A stretch of DNA of 64,000 nucleotides from Paenibacillus solanacearum (GCF_910593845.1 NZ_CAJVAS010000013.1:1-64000), one strand, 5' to 3'. Shown: positions 50,744 to 61,699, counted from the stretch's first letter. The notes: generated from the letters alone by a model not told the origin. Numbers and translations: made by a program.

Positions 50744-52045
50744 ATGAAAGCAAGCTGGGAAAAGATAGAGAAGAACGTTGGAGTTCTTGATATTGAAGTG
50801 AATGCAGACCAAGTTACCGAAGCTTTGGACAAAGCATTCAAGAAAGTTGTAGCGAAAGTGAACGTTCCGGGCTTCCGCAAAGGCAAAGTGCCGCGCGCGA
50901 TTTTTGAATCCAAGTTCGGCGTTGAGAGCCTGTACCAGGATGCGCTTGACATCATCGTTCCCGATGCCTACGTGGCCGCTGTCCGCGAGACCGGCATCGT
51001 GCCTGTAGACCGTCCGGAAGTAGACGTGGAGCAATTCGGCAAAGGACAAGTTCTCAAATTCAAAGCAAAAGTTACCGTGAAGCCTGAAGTAGAGCTTGGC
51101 GAGTACAAAGGCTTGGAATTGGAAGAAGCGGCAGCAGAAGTAACGGAAGAAGAAGTGAACGCAGAGCTGGAGAAGCTGCAAGCCCGCCATGCGGAGCTGA
51201 TCCCTGTTGAAGAGGGCGCAGCGGAGAACGGCGACGTCGTTTCCATCGACTTCGAAGGTTCTGTTGACGGCGTTCCGTTCGAAGGCGGCAAAGCCGAGAG
51301 ATATTCCCTCGAGCTTGGCTCCGGCAGCTTCATCCCGGGCTTCGAAGAGCAAGTAGTAGGCCTTGAGAAGGGCGGCGAGAAAGACGTCACCGTTACTTTC
51401 CCTGAAAACTACCATGCGGAAGAGCTGAAAGGCAAAGAAGCCGTATTCAAAATTAAGCTCCATGACATCAAACGCAAAAACTTGCCTGTGCTTGACGACG
51501 AGTTCGCGAAAGACGTGAGCGAGTTCGAAACGCTGGAAGAGTACAAGGCTGATCTTGTTGCCAAGCTCAAAGAGCGCAAAGTAGCTGAAGCGGACAACAA
51601 GAAGCAATCGGAAGCGGTAGAAAAAGCGTCCGCCGTGGCGAATGTGGAAATTCCGGAAGTGATGATCAATGACGAAGCGGAGCAAATGGTGAAAGAATTC
51701 GAAAACCGTCTGCGTTCGCAAGGCATGAACATCGATATGTACTACCAGTTCACCGGTCAAGACGCTGAGGCGCTTAAAGGCCAAATGCGCGATGACGCCG
51801 CGAAACGCGTGCTTAACAACCTCGTGATCGAGGCGATCGCGAAAGCGGAAAATATCGAGGCAACCGAAGAGGAAATCAACGAAGAGCTTGAAAACCTTGC
51901 GAAAATGTACGGCCGTTCGGCTGACGAAGTTCGCAGCATTTTCGCGGCGAACGGCAACATGCAAACGCTCGTGAATGACCTGGTTTCCCGCAAAACGGTG
52001 AAGTTCCTGGTGGACAACAGCAAATCCGTAGCAAGCGCCGTATAA
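50744..52045 (+). CDS. tig: Trigger factor
   Basis: A 433-residue ribosome-bound chaperone with prolyl isomerase activity. VPGFRKGKVPRAIFESKFG near residue 40 is the ribosome-binding signature (GFRxGxxP). Residues about 160-245 are the FKBP-like domain (ENGDVVSIDFEGSVDGVPFEGG, FIPGFEEQVVGLEKG). The C-terminal helical arms follow. Start at 50744 after GGAGGGG. Its codon use is less GC-rich and more regular than its neighbours, as expected for a highly expressed gene. Confidence 0.97.
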   Translation: MKASWEKIEKNVGVLDIEVNADQVTEALDKAFKKVVAKVNVPGFRKGKVPRAIFESKFGVESLYQDALDIIVPDAYVAAVRETGIVPVDRPEVDVEQFGKGQVLKFKAKVTVKPEVELGEYKGLELEEAAAEVTEEEVNAELEKLQARHAELIPVEEGAAENGDVVSIDFEGSVDGVPFEGGKAERYSLELGSGSFIPGFEEQVVGLEKGGEKDVTVTFPENYHAEELKGKEAVFKIKLHDIKRKNLPVLDDEFAKDVSEFETLEEYKADLVAKLKERKVAEADNKKQSEAVEKASAVANVEIPEVMINDEAEQMVKEFENRLRSQGMNIDMYYQFTGQDAEALKGQMRDDAAKRVLNNLVIEAIAKAENIEATEEEINEELENLAKMYGRSADEVRSIFAANGNMQTLVNDLVSRKTVKFLVDNSKSVASAV

Positions 52046-52070
52046 TTGAACAGGGCGATACAATAAGAGG

Positions 52071-52105
52071 CAAAGGCACGTGTACTTCAATGCGTGCCTT
52101 TGTTT
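52071..52105 (+). terminator. Terminator of tig
   Basis: CAAAGGCACG pairs with CGTGCCTTTG and is followed by TTTT. Confidence 0.85.
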
Positions 52106-52141
52106 TACCCTAAAAAGGCGCGCGGACAGAGCATATGCCTT

Positions 52142-52232
52142 ACATAACGGAAGCGGAAGTACATAACGAAGGTAAGTTCAGAATACATAATCCCGATGAA
52201 GCGGGGCATAAGTATCAATTAGCAATACATAA
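52142..52232 (+). repeat. Direct repeats of TACATAACGGA upstream of clpP
   Basis: ACATAA begins at 52142, 52161, 52185 and 52227, with GCATAA at 52206. The steps are 19, 24, 21 and 21 bases, close to two helical turns. Two copies extend to TACATAACGGAA. They lie 40-150 bases upstream of the clpP promoter. Confidence 0.55.
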
Positions 52233-52268
52233 CGGAACTCCAACATCTCACCTGGTATTACCGCCGAA

Positions 52269-52297
52269 ATGACTTTACAAACAAAAAATGCTACAAT
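52269..52297 (+). promoter_or_regulatory. Probable clpP promoter
   Basis: ATGACT, 17 bases, TACAAT with an extended -10 (TGC). No CtsR box is visible around it. Confidence 0.6.
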
Positions 52298-52352
52298 GGA
52301 TACGGTAACGTTTTTGCAATGCTACTCTAGTGGGGTAAAGGGGTTGGAAACG

Positions 52353-52943
52353 ATGAGTCTGGTACCTATGGTTGTAGAACAGGAAGGCCGAGGCGAGCGC
52401 TCTTACGATATTTACTCGCGATTGCTTAAAGATCGTATTATCTTTCTGGGCAGTGCGATCGACGATGACGTCGCCAACCTGGTTATTGCCCAGCTGTTGT
52501 TTTTGGCGGCGCAGGATTCCGAGAAGGACATCAGTTTGTACATTAATTCCCCTGGCGGTTCGGTGACTGCCGGTATGGGTATATATGATACAATGCAGTT
52601 CATTAAGCCGGATGTTTCGACGATCTGTGTCGGCATGGCTGCAAGCATGGGCTCGCTGCTGTTGACGGCAGGGGCCAAAGGCAAACGGTTCGCTTTGCCG
52701 AACAGCGAGGTTATGATTCATCAGCCGCTCGGCGGCGTGCGCGGGCAGGCATCCGACATTAAGATTCATGCGGATTGGATTATTAAGACCAAGCAAAAGC
52801 TGAATCAAATTTATGTGGATCGCACGGGACAGCCGTACGAGAAAATCGAGCGCGATACGGACCGTGACAATTTCTTGAGCGCCGAAGAAGCCAAGGCGTA
52901 CGGGCTCATTGATGCGGTTATCACTCGCAGTGACTTGACATAG
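52353..52943 (+). CDS. clpP: ATP-dependent Clp protease proteolytic subunit
   Basis: A 196-residue serine peptidase that forms the ClpP chamber. The catalytic Ser lies in [13 protein letters not shown], the His in [14 protein letters not shown] and the Asp in the [14 protein letters not shown] block. [19 protein letters not shown] is conserved. The start at 52353 follows AAAGGGG; an upstream in-frame ATG at 52269 lies in the promoter. clpP directly precedes clpX, the order of many bacteria but not of Bacillus subtilis. Confidence 0.97.
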   Translation: MSLVPMVVEQEGRGERSYDIYSRLLKDRIIFLGSAIDDDVANLVIAQLLFLAAQDSEKDISLYINSPGGSVTAGMGIYDTMQFIKPDVSTICVGMAASMGSLLLTAGAKGKRFALPNSEVMIHQPLGGVRGQASDIKIHADWIIKTKQKLNQIYVDRTGQPYEKIERDTDRDNFLSAEEAKAYGLIDAVITRSDLT

Positions 52944-52958
52944 AAGAGGAGTGATCCC

Positions 52959-54215
52959 ATGTTTAAATTTAACGATGAAAAAGGCCAGCTGAAATGCTCT
53001 TTTTGCGGAAAGTCGCAGGAACAAGTGCGAAAATTGGTTGCCGGACCCGGCGTATATATATGCGATGAATGCATTGAACTATGTACGGAAATCGTGGAAG
53101 AGGAATTGGGTCACGAGGAAGAGCTTGACCTGAAGGACGTTCCGAAGCCGAAGGAGATTCGCTCCATTCTGGATTCGTACGTGATTGGGCAGGAGCAAGC
53201 GAAGAAATCGCTGTCTGTTGCGGTGTATAACCACTATAAGCGGATCAACTCCGGCCAAAACAAGCTCGAGGACGTCGAGCTGCAGAAGTCGAACATCGTG
53301 CTTGTCGGACCGACGGGCAGCGGGAAGACGCTGCTTGCGCAGACGCTGGCCAAAATTTTGAATGTACCGTTTGCGATCGCGGACGCGACTTCCTTGACGG
53401 AAGCCGGCTACGTGGGCGAAGACGTAGAGAACATTTTGCTCAAGCTGATTCAGGCGGCCGACTACGATGTGGAGAAAGCCGAGCGCGGCATTATCTATAT
53501 CGACGAGATCGATAAGGTGGCCCGCAAATCCGAGAATCCGTCCATTACGCGCGACGTATCGGGCGAAGGCGTGCAGCAGGCGCTGCTGAAGATTCTCGAG
53601 GGCACGGTTGCTTCCGTTCCGCCGCAAGGAGGCCGCAAGCATCCGCATCAGGAATTCATCCAGATCGATACGACCAACATCTTGTTTATTTGCGGCGGCG
53701 CGTTCGACGGGCTGGAGCAAATCATCAAGCGCCGTATCGGCAAAAAAGTAATCGGCTTCGGTACCGACGGGATAAAGGCGGACTTGAAGCCAGGCGAATA
53801 CTTGTCTCTGGTGCTGCCGGAAGACTTGCTGAAATTCGGTTTGATTCCAGAGTTTGTCGGCCGTCTGCCGGTGATCTCGACGCTGGAGCCGTTGGATGAA
53901 GCTGCGCTTGTCCGCATCTTGACCGAGCCGAAAAACGCACTCGTCAAGCAGTATCAAAAGATGCTGGAAATGGACAATGTGACGCTTGAATTCGAAGCCG
54001 AAGCGCTTGAAGAAATCGCCAAAGAAGCGATCAAGCGGAATACCGGCGCACGCGGACTGCGTGCCATCATCGAAGGCATTATGCTGGAAGTGATGTACGA
54101 AGCGCCTTCGCGTACGGAGAACTCCAAATGCATCGTGACGAAGGAAGCGGTGCAAGCCAAGATCGCGCCGTCGATTACGGCAGTCGATGTGAAGAAAAAA
54201 GAAGAGAGCGCGTAA
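52959..54215 (+). CDS. clpX: ATP-dependent Clp protease ATPase subunit ClpX
   Basis: A 418-residue AAA+ unfoldase. The N-terminal zinc domain has Cys pairs in CSFCGKSQ and CDECIELC. The AAA+ module has [17 protein letters not shown] (Walker A), IIYIDEIDK (Walker B), the sensor and the GYVGEDVE pore loop. FIGF-type contacts with ClpP appear as [10 protein letters not shown]. It follows clpP by 15 bases and shares its transcript. Confidence 0.98.
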   Translation: MFKFNDEKGQLKCSFCGKSQEQVRKLVAGPGVYICDECIELCTEIVEEELGHEEELDLKDVPKPKEIRSILDSYVIGQEQAKKSLSVAVYNHYKRINSGQNKLEDVELQKSNIVLVGPTGSGKTLLAQTLAKILNVPFAIADATSLTEAGYVGEDVENILLKLIQAADYDVEKAERGIIYIDEIDKVARKSENPSITRDVSGEGVQQALLKILEGTVASVPPQGGRKHPHQEFIQIDTTNILFICGGAFDGLEQIIKRRIGKKVIGFGTDGIKADLKPGEYLSLVLPEDLLKFGLIPEFVGRLPVISTLEPLDEAALVRILTEPKNALVKQYQKMLEMDNVTLEFEAEALEEIAKEAIKRNTGARGLRAIIEGIMLEVMYEAPSRTENSKCIVTKEAVQAKIAPSITAVDVKKKEESA

Positions 54216-54327
54216 GCGTTAGATCATATTAATCCGGACACCTCCAATCCGCTTTTGGCCCCTGGTAATTTCAGGTAAGTCTGAGTGGAGCGGAGGATGT
54301 TTGGTATCATGGGAGAGAAGAAATCGC

Positions 54328-55437
54328 ATGTTTCACAGAACGGAAACGGTTCCGGTAAAAGTGGGCAATCTGACGATCGGCGGCAGCAATGAAGTCATCA
54401 TTCAAAGCATGTGTACAACGAAGACAGCTGACGTGAAAGCGACCGTTGCGGAAATTCACCGCCTGGAAGAAGCGGGCTGCCAAATCGTTCGCGTGACCGT
54501 GAATAACAAGGAAGCGGCAGCGGCGATTAAAGAAATCAAGAAGCAAATTTCGATTCCGCTCGTCGCCGACATTCATTTCGATTACAGACTCGCGCTGCAG
54601 GCTATCGAGAACGGGATTGATAAAGTAAGAATCAACCCGGGCAACATCGGCCGCCGGGAGAAAGTGGAAGAGGTCGTGAAAGCATGCAAGGCGCGCGGCA
54701 TTCCGATTCGCATCGGCGTCAACGCAGGATCGCTGGAGAGCCATTTGCTGGAAAAGTACGGTTATCCGACACCGGAGGCGATGGTCGAAAGCGCGCTCTA
54801 TCATATCGGCATCTTGGAAGAACTGGACTTCCACGATATTATCGTATCGCTTAAAGCGTCCGACGTTCCGATGGCCATCGCTGCGTATACGAAGGCGGCC
54901 GCCGCGTTCAAGTATCCGCTGCACCTGGGCATTACGGAAGCCGGGACGCTGTTCTCCGGCACGGTGAAGAGCGCGGCAGGGCTCGGAGCGCTGCTCAGCA
55001 TGGGAATCGGCTCGACGATCCGGATCTCGCTCAGCGCTGACCCGGTCGAAGAAGTGAAAGTATGCCGCGAACTGCTCAAATCGTTCGGACTCATAACGAA
55101 TGCGGCTACACTTGTTTCCTGCCCGACTTGCGGACGGCTGGACATCGATTTATTCTCGATCGCCAATGAAGTTGAAGCGTATATTTCCAAGCTGAAGGTG
55201 CCGATCAAGGTGTCCGTATTAGGCTGCGCCGTTAACGGTCCGGGCGAAGCGAGAGAAGCGGATATCGGCATCGCGGGAGCGCGCGGCGAAGGAATGCTGT
55301 TCCGGTATGGAGAAATGATCCGCAAAGTGCCGGAAGCCGAGCTGCTCAGCGAGCTGAAGAAGGAAATCGACATTATCGTAGATCATTTCGAGAAAACGGG
55401 AGAAATCCCGGGAAGAAAACATCACGCCCAAGCATAA
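54328..55437 (+). CDS. ispG: 4-hydroxy-3-methylbut-2-enyl diphosphate synthase
   Basis: A 369-residue iron-sulfur enzyme of the MEP isoprenoid pathway, which reduces MEcPP to [31 protein letters not shown] and VRINPGNIG are in the TIM barrel; the cluster Cys residues lie in [13 protein letters not shown] and [21 protein letters not shown]. The start at 54328 follows GGGAGAG. It lies between clpX and the YibQ-like gene, unlike its place in Bacillus subtilis. Confidence 0.96.
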   Translation: MFHRTETVPVKVGNLTIGGSNEVIIQSMCTTKTADVKATVAEIHRLEEAGCQIVRVTVNNKEAAAAIKEIKKQISIPLVADIHFDYRLALQAIENGIDKVRINPGNIGRREKVEEVVKACKARGIPIRIGVNAGSLESHLLEKYGYPTPEAMVESALYHIGILEELDFHDIIVSLKASDVPMAIAAYTKAAAAFKYPLHLGITEAGTLFSGTVKSAAGLGALLSMGIGSTIRISLSADPVEEVKVCRELLKSFGLITNAATLVSCPTCGRLDIDLFSIANEVEAYISKLKVPIKVSVLGCAVNGPGEAREADIGIAGARGEGMLFRYGEMIRKVPEAELLSELKKEIDIIVDHFEKTGEIPGRKHHAQA

Positions 55438-55480
55438 TAACTGACGTATTATCGTCTACGAATTGCCAAGCCTGCTGCAG

Positions 55481-55508
55481 AGCCCGTGCTCCGCTTGCGG
55501 GCTTTTTT
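55481..55508 (+). terminator. Terminator after ispG
   Basis: AGCCCG and CGGGCT enclose eleven bases and are followed by TTTTT. Confidence 0.8.
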
Positions 55509-55578
55509 GGCGTATGCATAAATAAAAAAGGCGATGGAAACAAATAACAAGTGTATGGCAGAAAGGGGATTGCAATCC

Positions 55579-56376
55579 ATGAAGCATATGAAGCACTGGA
55601 ATCGTAAGCTCGCGGTATGGATGCTGGCCGGTACGGCATTGTGCGCAGCATTAGGACCATGGCAGGCGGAAGCCGCGGAGCCGGCTGCACCGGAAGCGCC
55701 GGCAGCGAAGCGAATCGCTGTCGTCATCGACGATTTCGGCAACGGGATGGCGGGTACCGAGCAAATGATGCAGTTATCCATTCCATTTGCCGCGGCCGTT
55801 ATGCCGTTCCTGCCGACAACGAAAAAGGACGCTGAGGAAGCGCATCGTCTGGGCAAAGAAGTGCTGGTGCACATGCCGATGGAGCCGCAGGCAGGTAAGC
55901 CGGAATGGCTCGGGCCTGGCGCGATTACGACGCGCCTGACAGATGAAGAGGTGCGGAAGCGGGTCGAAGCGGCCATTGCCGAAGTGCCGCACGCGATCGG
56001 GATCAACAATCACATGGGTTCCCGCGTGACGGCGGATGAACGTGTCATGCGAATCGTACTTACCGTGTGCAAAGAAAAAAACTTGTTTTTCCTTGACAGC
56101 CGGACGACGAACAAGAGCGTTATTAAGAAACTTGCTGCCGAGCTCGGCGTGCCGACTGCGGAGAATGATGTATTTATGGATGATGTGTATACCCGCAGCC
56201 ATATTGCAAAGCAGGCGCTTGTCGTGCAGAAGCACGTGAAAACCAACGCGGACACGATCGTAATCGGACACGTCGGGCCGCCAGGCAAGCATACGGCGGA
56301 TGTGCTGAAACAATCGATTCCTACGCTGCAAGGATTGGGAGGGACATTCGTCCCGATTTCCCAAATGGTTCATTAG
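55579..56376 (+). CDS. YibQ-like divergent polysaccharide deacetylase-fold protein
   Basis: A 265-residue exported protein. A signal peptide ends near WQAEAAEPAAP. The rest is a divergent polysaccharide deacetylase (DUF610/YibQ) domain: RIAVVIDDFGNGMAGTEQM has the DDFG motif, then FAAAVMPFLP, EVLVHMPMEPQ, and GINNHMGSRVT. His and Asp residues at the metal site are conserved. Start at 55579 after GAAAGGGG. It probably acts on wall or spore glycans, but activity of this family is little known. Confidence 0.87.
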   Translation: MKHMKHWNRKLAVWMLAGTALCAALGPWQAEAAEPAAPEAPAAKRIAVVIDDFGNGMAGTEQMMQLSIPFAAAVMPFLPTTKKDAEEAHRLGKEVLVHMPMEPQAGKPEWLGPGAITTRLTDEEVRKRVEAAIAEVPHAIGINNHMGSRVTADERVMRIVLTVCKEKNLFFLDSRTTNKSVIKKLAAELGVPTAENDVFMDDVYTRSHIAKQALVVQKHVKTNADTIVIGHVGPPGKHTADVLKQSIPTLQGLGGTFVPISQMVH

Positions 56377-56383
56377 CTTCCAT

Positions 56384-56417
56384 AATAAGACCGCTGCCTC
56401 CCGGCAGCGGTCTTATT
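56384..56417. terminator. Terminator after the YibQ-like gene
   Basis: AATAAGACCGCTGCC pairs perfectly with GGCAGCGGTCTTATT around a four-base loop. It lies between convergent genes. Confidence 0.9.
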
Positions 56418-56591
56418 CATGTGAAGGGTCGAAGCTGGCGACGCATGATTTTAGGAAATCGAGAGCAAGCACCTTTCCTATTGCGAGTAAGCTCATCTCG
56501 TTTTTACTAATTTCCTGCGCACGAATTTCTGGCCGGTGTGCGGTATGGCGCTGGTGGCGGATCCGGCGAACCCAGTTGTCTTTGCCGGCTG

Positions 56592-57314
56592 CTATCGCGG
56601 CTGCTGCTGCAAATAAGACGTAACTCCTTGGGCTATTTTATCTGAGATCGTCCACTGCATATTGGACTTTTGCAGCAGGCTGCGGTCCTCCGCATTCGTA
56701 ATAAACCCGAGCTCGACAATGACCGCAGGCACCTGCGTATGCTTCAGCAAGTAATACGTTCGACCGTATACCGGTGTCTCCGACACGCCATAGAGCGGAT
56801 TTAAAGCCGCTTGCAGCGCGGCGGCAAGCTGCTTGCTTCGTTCGTTTTTTTGATGCAGCACGAGCGGTCCGCGTTTTTCCGGCCTTCGCGCCGAATTGAC
56901 ATGAAGGCTGATCAGCATCTTCGGTTTTACTTCATTAGCCAGATGACTGCGCTGGGCTAGATCTTTAATATGCCGTGAACGCGTGCGAAGCCAGCCGTTC
57001 TCCGAACTGAGCGCATAATCTCCACTGCGGTTGAGCATAACAACGTACCCTTTTTTTCGCAAACATTCGAATGTTTTTTTGGCAATCGCCAGATTAATAT
57101 CTTTTTCCAGCAGCGTGCCGTAGCTCGTTCCGGGGTCGATTCCTCCGTGTCCGACGTCGATCAGCACATCGGCATGGGTCAGTGCGGGATGGTTCGCGCG
57201 GATTTCCGGAAGCAGAAACTTATCCGGCGAAGCGTCTGCGGGCGGCGCCCAGGCGCATAATGCGACAAGAAGGGTTACAAGCACAATCTTGAATGGATGG
57301 AAATGCCGGATCAT
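56592..57314 (-). CDS. CwlD-like N-acetylmuramoyl-L-alanine amidase
   Basis: A 240-residue exported amidase_3 enzyme. A signal peptide ends near ADASP. VLIDVGHGGIDPGTSYG gives the first zinc His, LEKDIN the Glu, MLISLHVNSA the second His and VPAVIVELGFITNAED the catalytic Glu. Length and layout resemble CwlD, which helps make muramic lactam in the spore cortex. GAGGAGT precedes the ATG. It points away from lonB. Confidence 0.88.
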   Translation of the reverse strand: MIRHFHPFKIVLVTLLVALCAWAPPADASPDKFLLPEIRANHPALTHADVLIDVGHGGIDPGTSYGTLLEKDINLAIAKKTFECLRKKGYVVMLNRSGDYALSSENGWLRTRSRHIKDLAQRSHLANEVKPKMLISLHVNSARRPEKRGPLVLHQKNERSKQLAAALQAALNPLYGVSETPVYGRTYYLLKHTQVPAVIVELGFITNAEDRSLLQKSNMQWTISDKIAQGVTSYLQQQPR

Positions 57315-57531
57315 CGGAAATCAACTCCTCGCCGTTCATATTCGATATTGCATGTAAACATACAATGGCCCAGCTGTTTAATTGGCTCGTCCTTTGTATA
57401 GCATCTCCCGAAAAGTTTCTGCTCAAAGAACGATTAATGCTTCCATGGTAGGGCAATACTACCAATTATATTGTGGTTTGCAGCCGCCCTTTGCGAGGGC
57501 GCGCTAGCGAACAGGATGGAGGTTGAGAACG

Positions 57532-59235
57532 ATGAGCATAAGTGTAATTTTGATGGTGATTCAGCTGTTTTTTGCCATTGTGATCGGATTGTATTTTTGG
57601 AATTTGCTTCGAAACCAGCAGACCAACCGTACCGCTGTCGACAAAGAGTCGAAGAAGGAGCTGGAGAAGCTGAGGAAGCTTCGCTCCATCTCATTAAATA
57701 AACCGCTTGCCGAGAAGACCCGCCCGTCGGCGATGGACGACATCGTCGGGCAGAAGGAAGGGCTGCGGGCGCTCAAGGCGGCGCTATGCGGCGCAAATCC
57801 GCAGCATGTCATTATCTACGGTCCTCCGGGCGTAGGGAAAACCGCGGCTGCGCGGGTCGTTCTCGAAGAAGCGAAGAAAAATCCCGAATCGCCGTTTCGG
57901 CCGGACGCAAAGTTTACGGAAATCGATGCGACGACGGCGCGCTTCGACGAGCGGGGCATTGCCGATCCGCTCATCGGCTCTGTCCACGATCCTATCTATC
58001 AAGGAGCGGGAGCGATGGGGGTTGCCGGTATTCCGCAGCCGAAGCAAGGCGCTGTCACGAAGGCGCACGGTGGCATATTATTTATTGATGAGATCGGTGA
58101 ATTGCATCCGCATCAGATGAATAAATTATTAAAGGTGCTGGAAGATCGCAAAGTATTTCTGGAGAGCGCCTACTACAATTCGGAAGACACCAACATCCCG
58201 AGCTACATTCACGACGTATTTCAGAACGGGCTGCCCGCCGACTTCCGCCTTGTCGGGGCGACGACACGCAATCCGCAGGAGCTGCCTCCGGCCATTCGCT
58301 CGCGCTGCATGGAGATTTACTTTCGGCCGCTGCTTCCGGATGAGATCGGCATGATCGCATCGAAGGCGCTGAAAAAAATCGGATTCCATGAAAACAAGCC
58401 AGCGATTGAGGTCGTCAAAAAATACGCCACGAACGGAAGGGAAGCTGTGAATATTATCCAGCTGGCCGCGGGCATGGCATTAACCGACCTGCGCAAAGAA
58501 GTGTCGGCCGCCGATATTGAATGGGTCGTCAACAGCTCGCAAATTCCGCCAAGACCGGAGAAGAAAATTTCCCACAGTCCGGAGATCGGGCTAGTCAACG
58601 GCTTAGCTGTCTACGGTCCGAATCTTGGCACGCTTATGGATATCGAGGTCACGGCCATCCCGGTCGTTCAGCCCGGAAGCGGTAAATTCAATATCACGGG
58701 CGTGGTGGACGAGGAAGAAATGGGCGGAGGCTCGCGCACGCTGCGCCGCAAGAGCATGGCCCGCGGTTCGGTCGAAAACGTACTCACCGTCTTGCGCAGA
58801 CTGGGTATCAACCCGTACAATTTTGATTTGCATATTAATTTCCCGGGAGGCGTTCCGATTGACGGTCCATCCGCCGGCATCTCGATGGCAGTCGCGATTA
58901 CATCCGCCGTCAAGCAAATTCCGGTGGACAACCATATTGCCATGACCGGGGAAATCAGCATTCATGGCAAAGTGAAGCCGGTCGGCGGCGTGATCGCCAA
59001 GGTCGAAGCCGCATTCCAGGCCGGCGTGACGAAAGTCATCATCCCGAAAGAAAATTGGCAGGAAATTTTCGCCGGATTGAACGGGCTGGAAGTGATTCCG
59101 GTCGACTCCATTGAGGAGGCGCTGCATCATGCGCTCGGACTGGAGTTTGTTCGTTCCACGGATCATTCCGTTCTTCCGCAAGAGGCCGTTTCCCCTGCTT
59201 CCGTTACGATACTGCACGCCGATGCGCTCGAATAG
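57532..59235 (+). CDS. lonB: ATP-dependent protease LonB
   Basis: A 567-residue Lon-type protease with an N-terminal membrane helix (SVILMVIQLFFAIVIGLYFW) in place of the LonA N-domain. Walker A is [15 protein letters not shown] and Walker B ILFIDEIGEL. The protease domain has the catalytic Ser in DGPSAGISMAVAI and Lys in GVTKVIIPKENW. The ATG at 57532 is nine bases after GGAGG. In Bacillus LonB is made in the forespore; a sigma-F promoter could not be recognised here. Confidence 0.95.
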   Translation: MSISVILMVIQLFFAIVIGLYFWNLLRNQQTNRTAVDKESKKELEKLRKLRSISLNKPLAEKTRPSAMDDIVGQKEGLRALKAALCGANPQHVIIYGPPGVGKTAAARVVLEEAKKNPESPFRPDAKFTEIDATTARFDERGIADPLIGSVHDPIYQGAGAMGVAGIPQPKQGAVTKAHGGILFIDEIGELHPHQMNKLLKVLEDRKVFLESAYYNSEDTNIPSYIHDVFQNGLPADFRLVGATTRNPQELPPAIRSRCMEIYFRPLLPDEIGMIASKALKKIGFHENKPAIEVVKKYATNGREAVNIIQLAAGMALTDLRKEVSAADIEWVVNSSQIPPRPEKKISHSPEIGLVNGLAVYGPNLGTLMDIEVTAIPVVQPGSGKFNITGVVDEEEMGGGSRTLRRKSMARGSVENVLTVLRRLGINPYNFDLHINFPGGVPIDGPSAGISMAVAITSAVKQIPVDNHIAMTGEISIHGKVKPVGGVIAKVEAAFQAGVTKVIIPKENWQEIFAGLNGLEVIPVDSIEEALHHALGLEFVRSTDHSVLPQEAVSPASVTILHADALE

Positions 59236-59273
59236 AGCCGCGGCGTCTCTTTTTTAAGGGCGCGGGACCGGTA

Positions 59274-59303
59274 TTGGTGTTTTGAAATCAATTTTGTTAA
59301 AAT
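59274..59303 (+). promoter_or_regulatory. Possible lonA promoter
   Basis: TTGGTG, 18 bases, TAAAAT. It lies in the 113 bases between lonB and lonA. Confidence 0.45.
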
Positions 59304-59348
59304 GTAAATCACAGTATGTAAGTCAGTCTAATCTGGAGGTGCTCGAGG

Positions 59349-61679
59349 GTGGGACCGAGCAAACAAAAGGTGCGACGCTTGCCGCTTCTTCCTTTGCGGG
59401 GGCTGCTAGTGTATCCGAGTATGGTGCTGCATTTGGACGTGGGCCGCGAAAAGTCCGTACGGGCACTGGATAAAGCCATGGTCGACGACAGCATGATCCT
59501 GCTTTGTTCGCAGTCCGAGGTGAACATAGAGGAGCCCAAGACCGAGGACATATACCGGATTGGGACGATAGCGAAAGTAAGGCAGATGCTCAAGCTTCCG
59601 AACGGGACGATCCGCGTGCTCGTGGAAGGGGTTAACCGCGCGGAAATTACGGAGTTTCTTGTCAATGACGAATACTACGAGGTAAATGTAAAGGAGCTGC
59701 CCGAGCAGGAATCGACAGATCCAGAGATTGACGCCTTGATGCGAACGGTGCTGAACCAGTTCGAGCATTATATCAATTTATCGAAGAAAGTAACGCCGGA
59801 GACGCTTGCCGCTGTATCGGATATCGATGAACCGGGGCGGCTCGCCGACGTGATCTGCAGTCATTTATCGTTAAAAATTAAGGATAAACAAGAAATACTC
59901 GAGACCGTCGATGTGCGGCAGCGGCTGGAGAAGCTGCTCGGCATCCTGAACAACGAGCGGGAAGTGCTCGAGCTCGAACGCAAAATAAGCCAGCGCGTCA
60001 AGAAGCAAATGGAAAAGACGCAGAAGGAATATTATTTGCGCGAGCAGATGAAAGCGATCCAGAAGGAGCTTGGGGACAAGGAAGGCCGAGCGGGCGAAGT
60101 CGACGAGCTGCGCAATCAGCTTGCGGAAGCAAACGTGCCGGAGAAGGTCAAGGAGAAGATAGAGAAAGAAATCGACCGGCTGGAAAAAATGCCGTCGACC
60201 TCCGCCGAAGGCTCTGTCATTCGCAACTACATCGACTGGCTGCTGGCGCTGCCGTGGTCGGTGCAGGCGGCGGACGATCTGGATATTCGCAAGGCCGAGG
60301 AAATATTGAATGCGGATCATTACGGACTGGAGAAGCCGAAGGAACGCGTGCTCGAATATTTGGCCGTGCAGCAGCTGGTCAAGAAGATGAAAGGGCCGAT
60401 TCTTTGTCTCGTAGGCCCGCCAGGGGTCGGTAAAACATCGATCGCCCGATCGATCGCAAGATCGCTTGGCCGCGAATTCGTTCGCATATCGCTCGGCGGC
60501 GTCCGGGATGAAGCGGAGATCAGAGGACACCGCCGGACGTATGTCGGCGCGATGCCTGGCCGCATTATTCAAGGGATGAAAACGGCAGGCTCGGGCAATC
60601 CGGTCTTCCTGCTGGACGAAATCGACAAGATGGCGATGGATTTCCGCGGAGATCCGGCTTCCGCACTGCTTGAAGTGCTGGACCCGGAACAAAACAATAC
60701 GTTCAGCGATCATTATATTGAAGTGCCGTTCGATTTGTCGAACGTGATGTTCGTCACGACCGCCAACGCGGTTCACAACATTCCGCGTCCTCTGCTGGAC
60801 CGGATGGAAGTGCTATACATCCCGGGTTACACCGAGATCGAGAAGCTGCACATCGCGCGCAACTATTTGCTGCCGAAGCAAAAGCGCGACCACGGCTTGA
60901 GCGAAGAGCAGCTTGTCGTAGAAGAGCAAGCGCTGATGAGCACGGTCAGGGAGTATACGCGCGAGGCCGGCGTGCGGAACCTGGAGCAGCAGCTCTCTTC
61001 CATTTGCCGCAAAGCGGCCAAGCAAATTGTCGGAGGGGCTCCGGTTGTCACCGTATCGGCGGATAATTTGAAAGAATTTCTCGGCGCGCCCAAGTTCCGT
61101 TTCGGCATGGCGGAGGAACGCGATCAGATTGGTGCCGTCACCGGCCTTGCATGGACCGAAGTCGGCGGCGATACGCTCGTCATAGAAGTGACGGTAATGC
61201 CGGGGAATGGGAAGCTGACGCTTACCGGCAAGCTCGGCGACGTGATGAAGGAGTCCGCGCAAGCGGCATTCAGCTACATCCGTTCGCGCGTGCAGCAATT
61301 CCACATCCAGCCTGACTTCCATGAGAAAGTCGATATTCATATTCATATCCCGGAAGGCGCGATTCCGAAGGACGGCCCTTCTGCGGGGATCACGATGGGA
61401 ACCGCGCTGATCTCGGCGCTCACGAACATTCCGGTATCGCGGCATGTGGCCATGACGGGCGAGATCACGCTGCGCGGCCGGGTACTGCCGATCGGCGGCT
61501 TGAAGGAAAAGAGCATGGCTGCGCACCGCGCGGGCATCCGCACGGTCATCCTGCCGAAAGACAACGAGAAGGATATCGAAGAAGTTCCCGAAAGCATACG
61601 CCGCGAACTTACGTTTATCCCGGTGGCCCATATGGACGAAGTGCTGGAACACGCACTGATCAAGCCGGTAGGGGTATAA
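59349..61679 (+). CDS. lonA: ATP-dependent protease LonA
   Basis: A 776-residue cytosolic Lon protease. The N-domain begins [19 protein letters not shown]. Walker A is [17 protein letters not shown], Walker [11 protein letters not shown]. The protease domain contains the catalytic Ser in [14 protein letters not shown] and Lys in [13 protein letters not shown]. The start is GTG at 59349 with CTGGAGG upstream. The order lonB, lonA, engB is that of Bacillus. Confidence 0.98.
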   Translation: MGPSKQKVRRLPLLPLRGLLVYPSMVLHLDVGREKSVRALDKAMVDDSMILLCSQSEVNIEEPKTEDIYRIGTIAKVRQMLKLPNGTIRVLVEGVNRAEITEFLVNDEYYEVNVKELPEQESTDPEIDALMRTVLNQFEHYINLSKKVTPETLAAVSDIDEPGRLADVICSHLSLKIKDKQEILETVDVRQRLEKLLGILNNEREVLELERKISQRVKKQMEKTQKEYYLREQMKAIQKELGDKEGRAGEVDELRNQLAEANVPEKVKEKIEKEIDRLEKMPSTSAEGSVIRNYIDWLLALPWSVQAADDLDIRKAEEILNADHYGLEKPKERVLEYLAVQQLVKKMKGPILCLVGPPGVGKTSIARSIARSLGREFVRISLGGVRDEAEIRGHRRTYVGAMPGRIIQGMKTAGSGNPVFLLDEIDKMAMDFRGDPASALLEVLDPEQNNTFSDHYIEVPFDLSNVMFVTTANAVHNIPRPLLDRMEVLYIPGYTEIEKLHIARNYLLPKQKRDHGLSEEQLVVEEQALMSTVREYTREAGVRNLEQQLSSICRKAAKQIVGGAPVVTVSADNLKEFLGAPKFRFGMAEERDQIGAVTGLAWTEVGGDTLVIEVTVMPGNGKLTLTGKLGDVMKESAQAAFSYIRSRVQQFHIQPDFHEKVDIHIHIPEGAIPKDGPSAGITMGTALISALTNIPVSRHVAMTGEITLRGRVLPIGGLKEKSMAAHRAGIRTVILPKDNEKDIEEVPESIRRELTFIPVAHMDEVLEHALIKPVGV

Positions 61680-61699
61680 ACGCATAAGATTTCAGCGAA

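Noticed and set aside
50606..52090. A 494-residue minus-strand reading frame
   Set aside because: It is antisense to tig, which has a perfect promoter and complete motifs.
52100..52352. A CtsR operator upstream of clpP
   Set aside because: No GGTCAAA direct repeat was found; the repeats present are ACATAA.
57430..57531. A sigma-F promoter for lonB
   Set aside because: Pieces resembling either box occur but not with proper spacing, so none is called.
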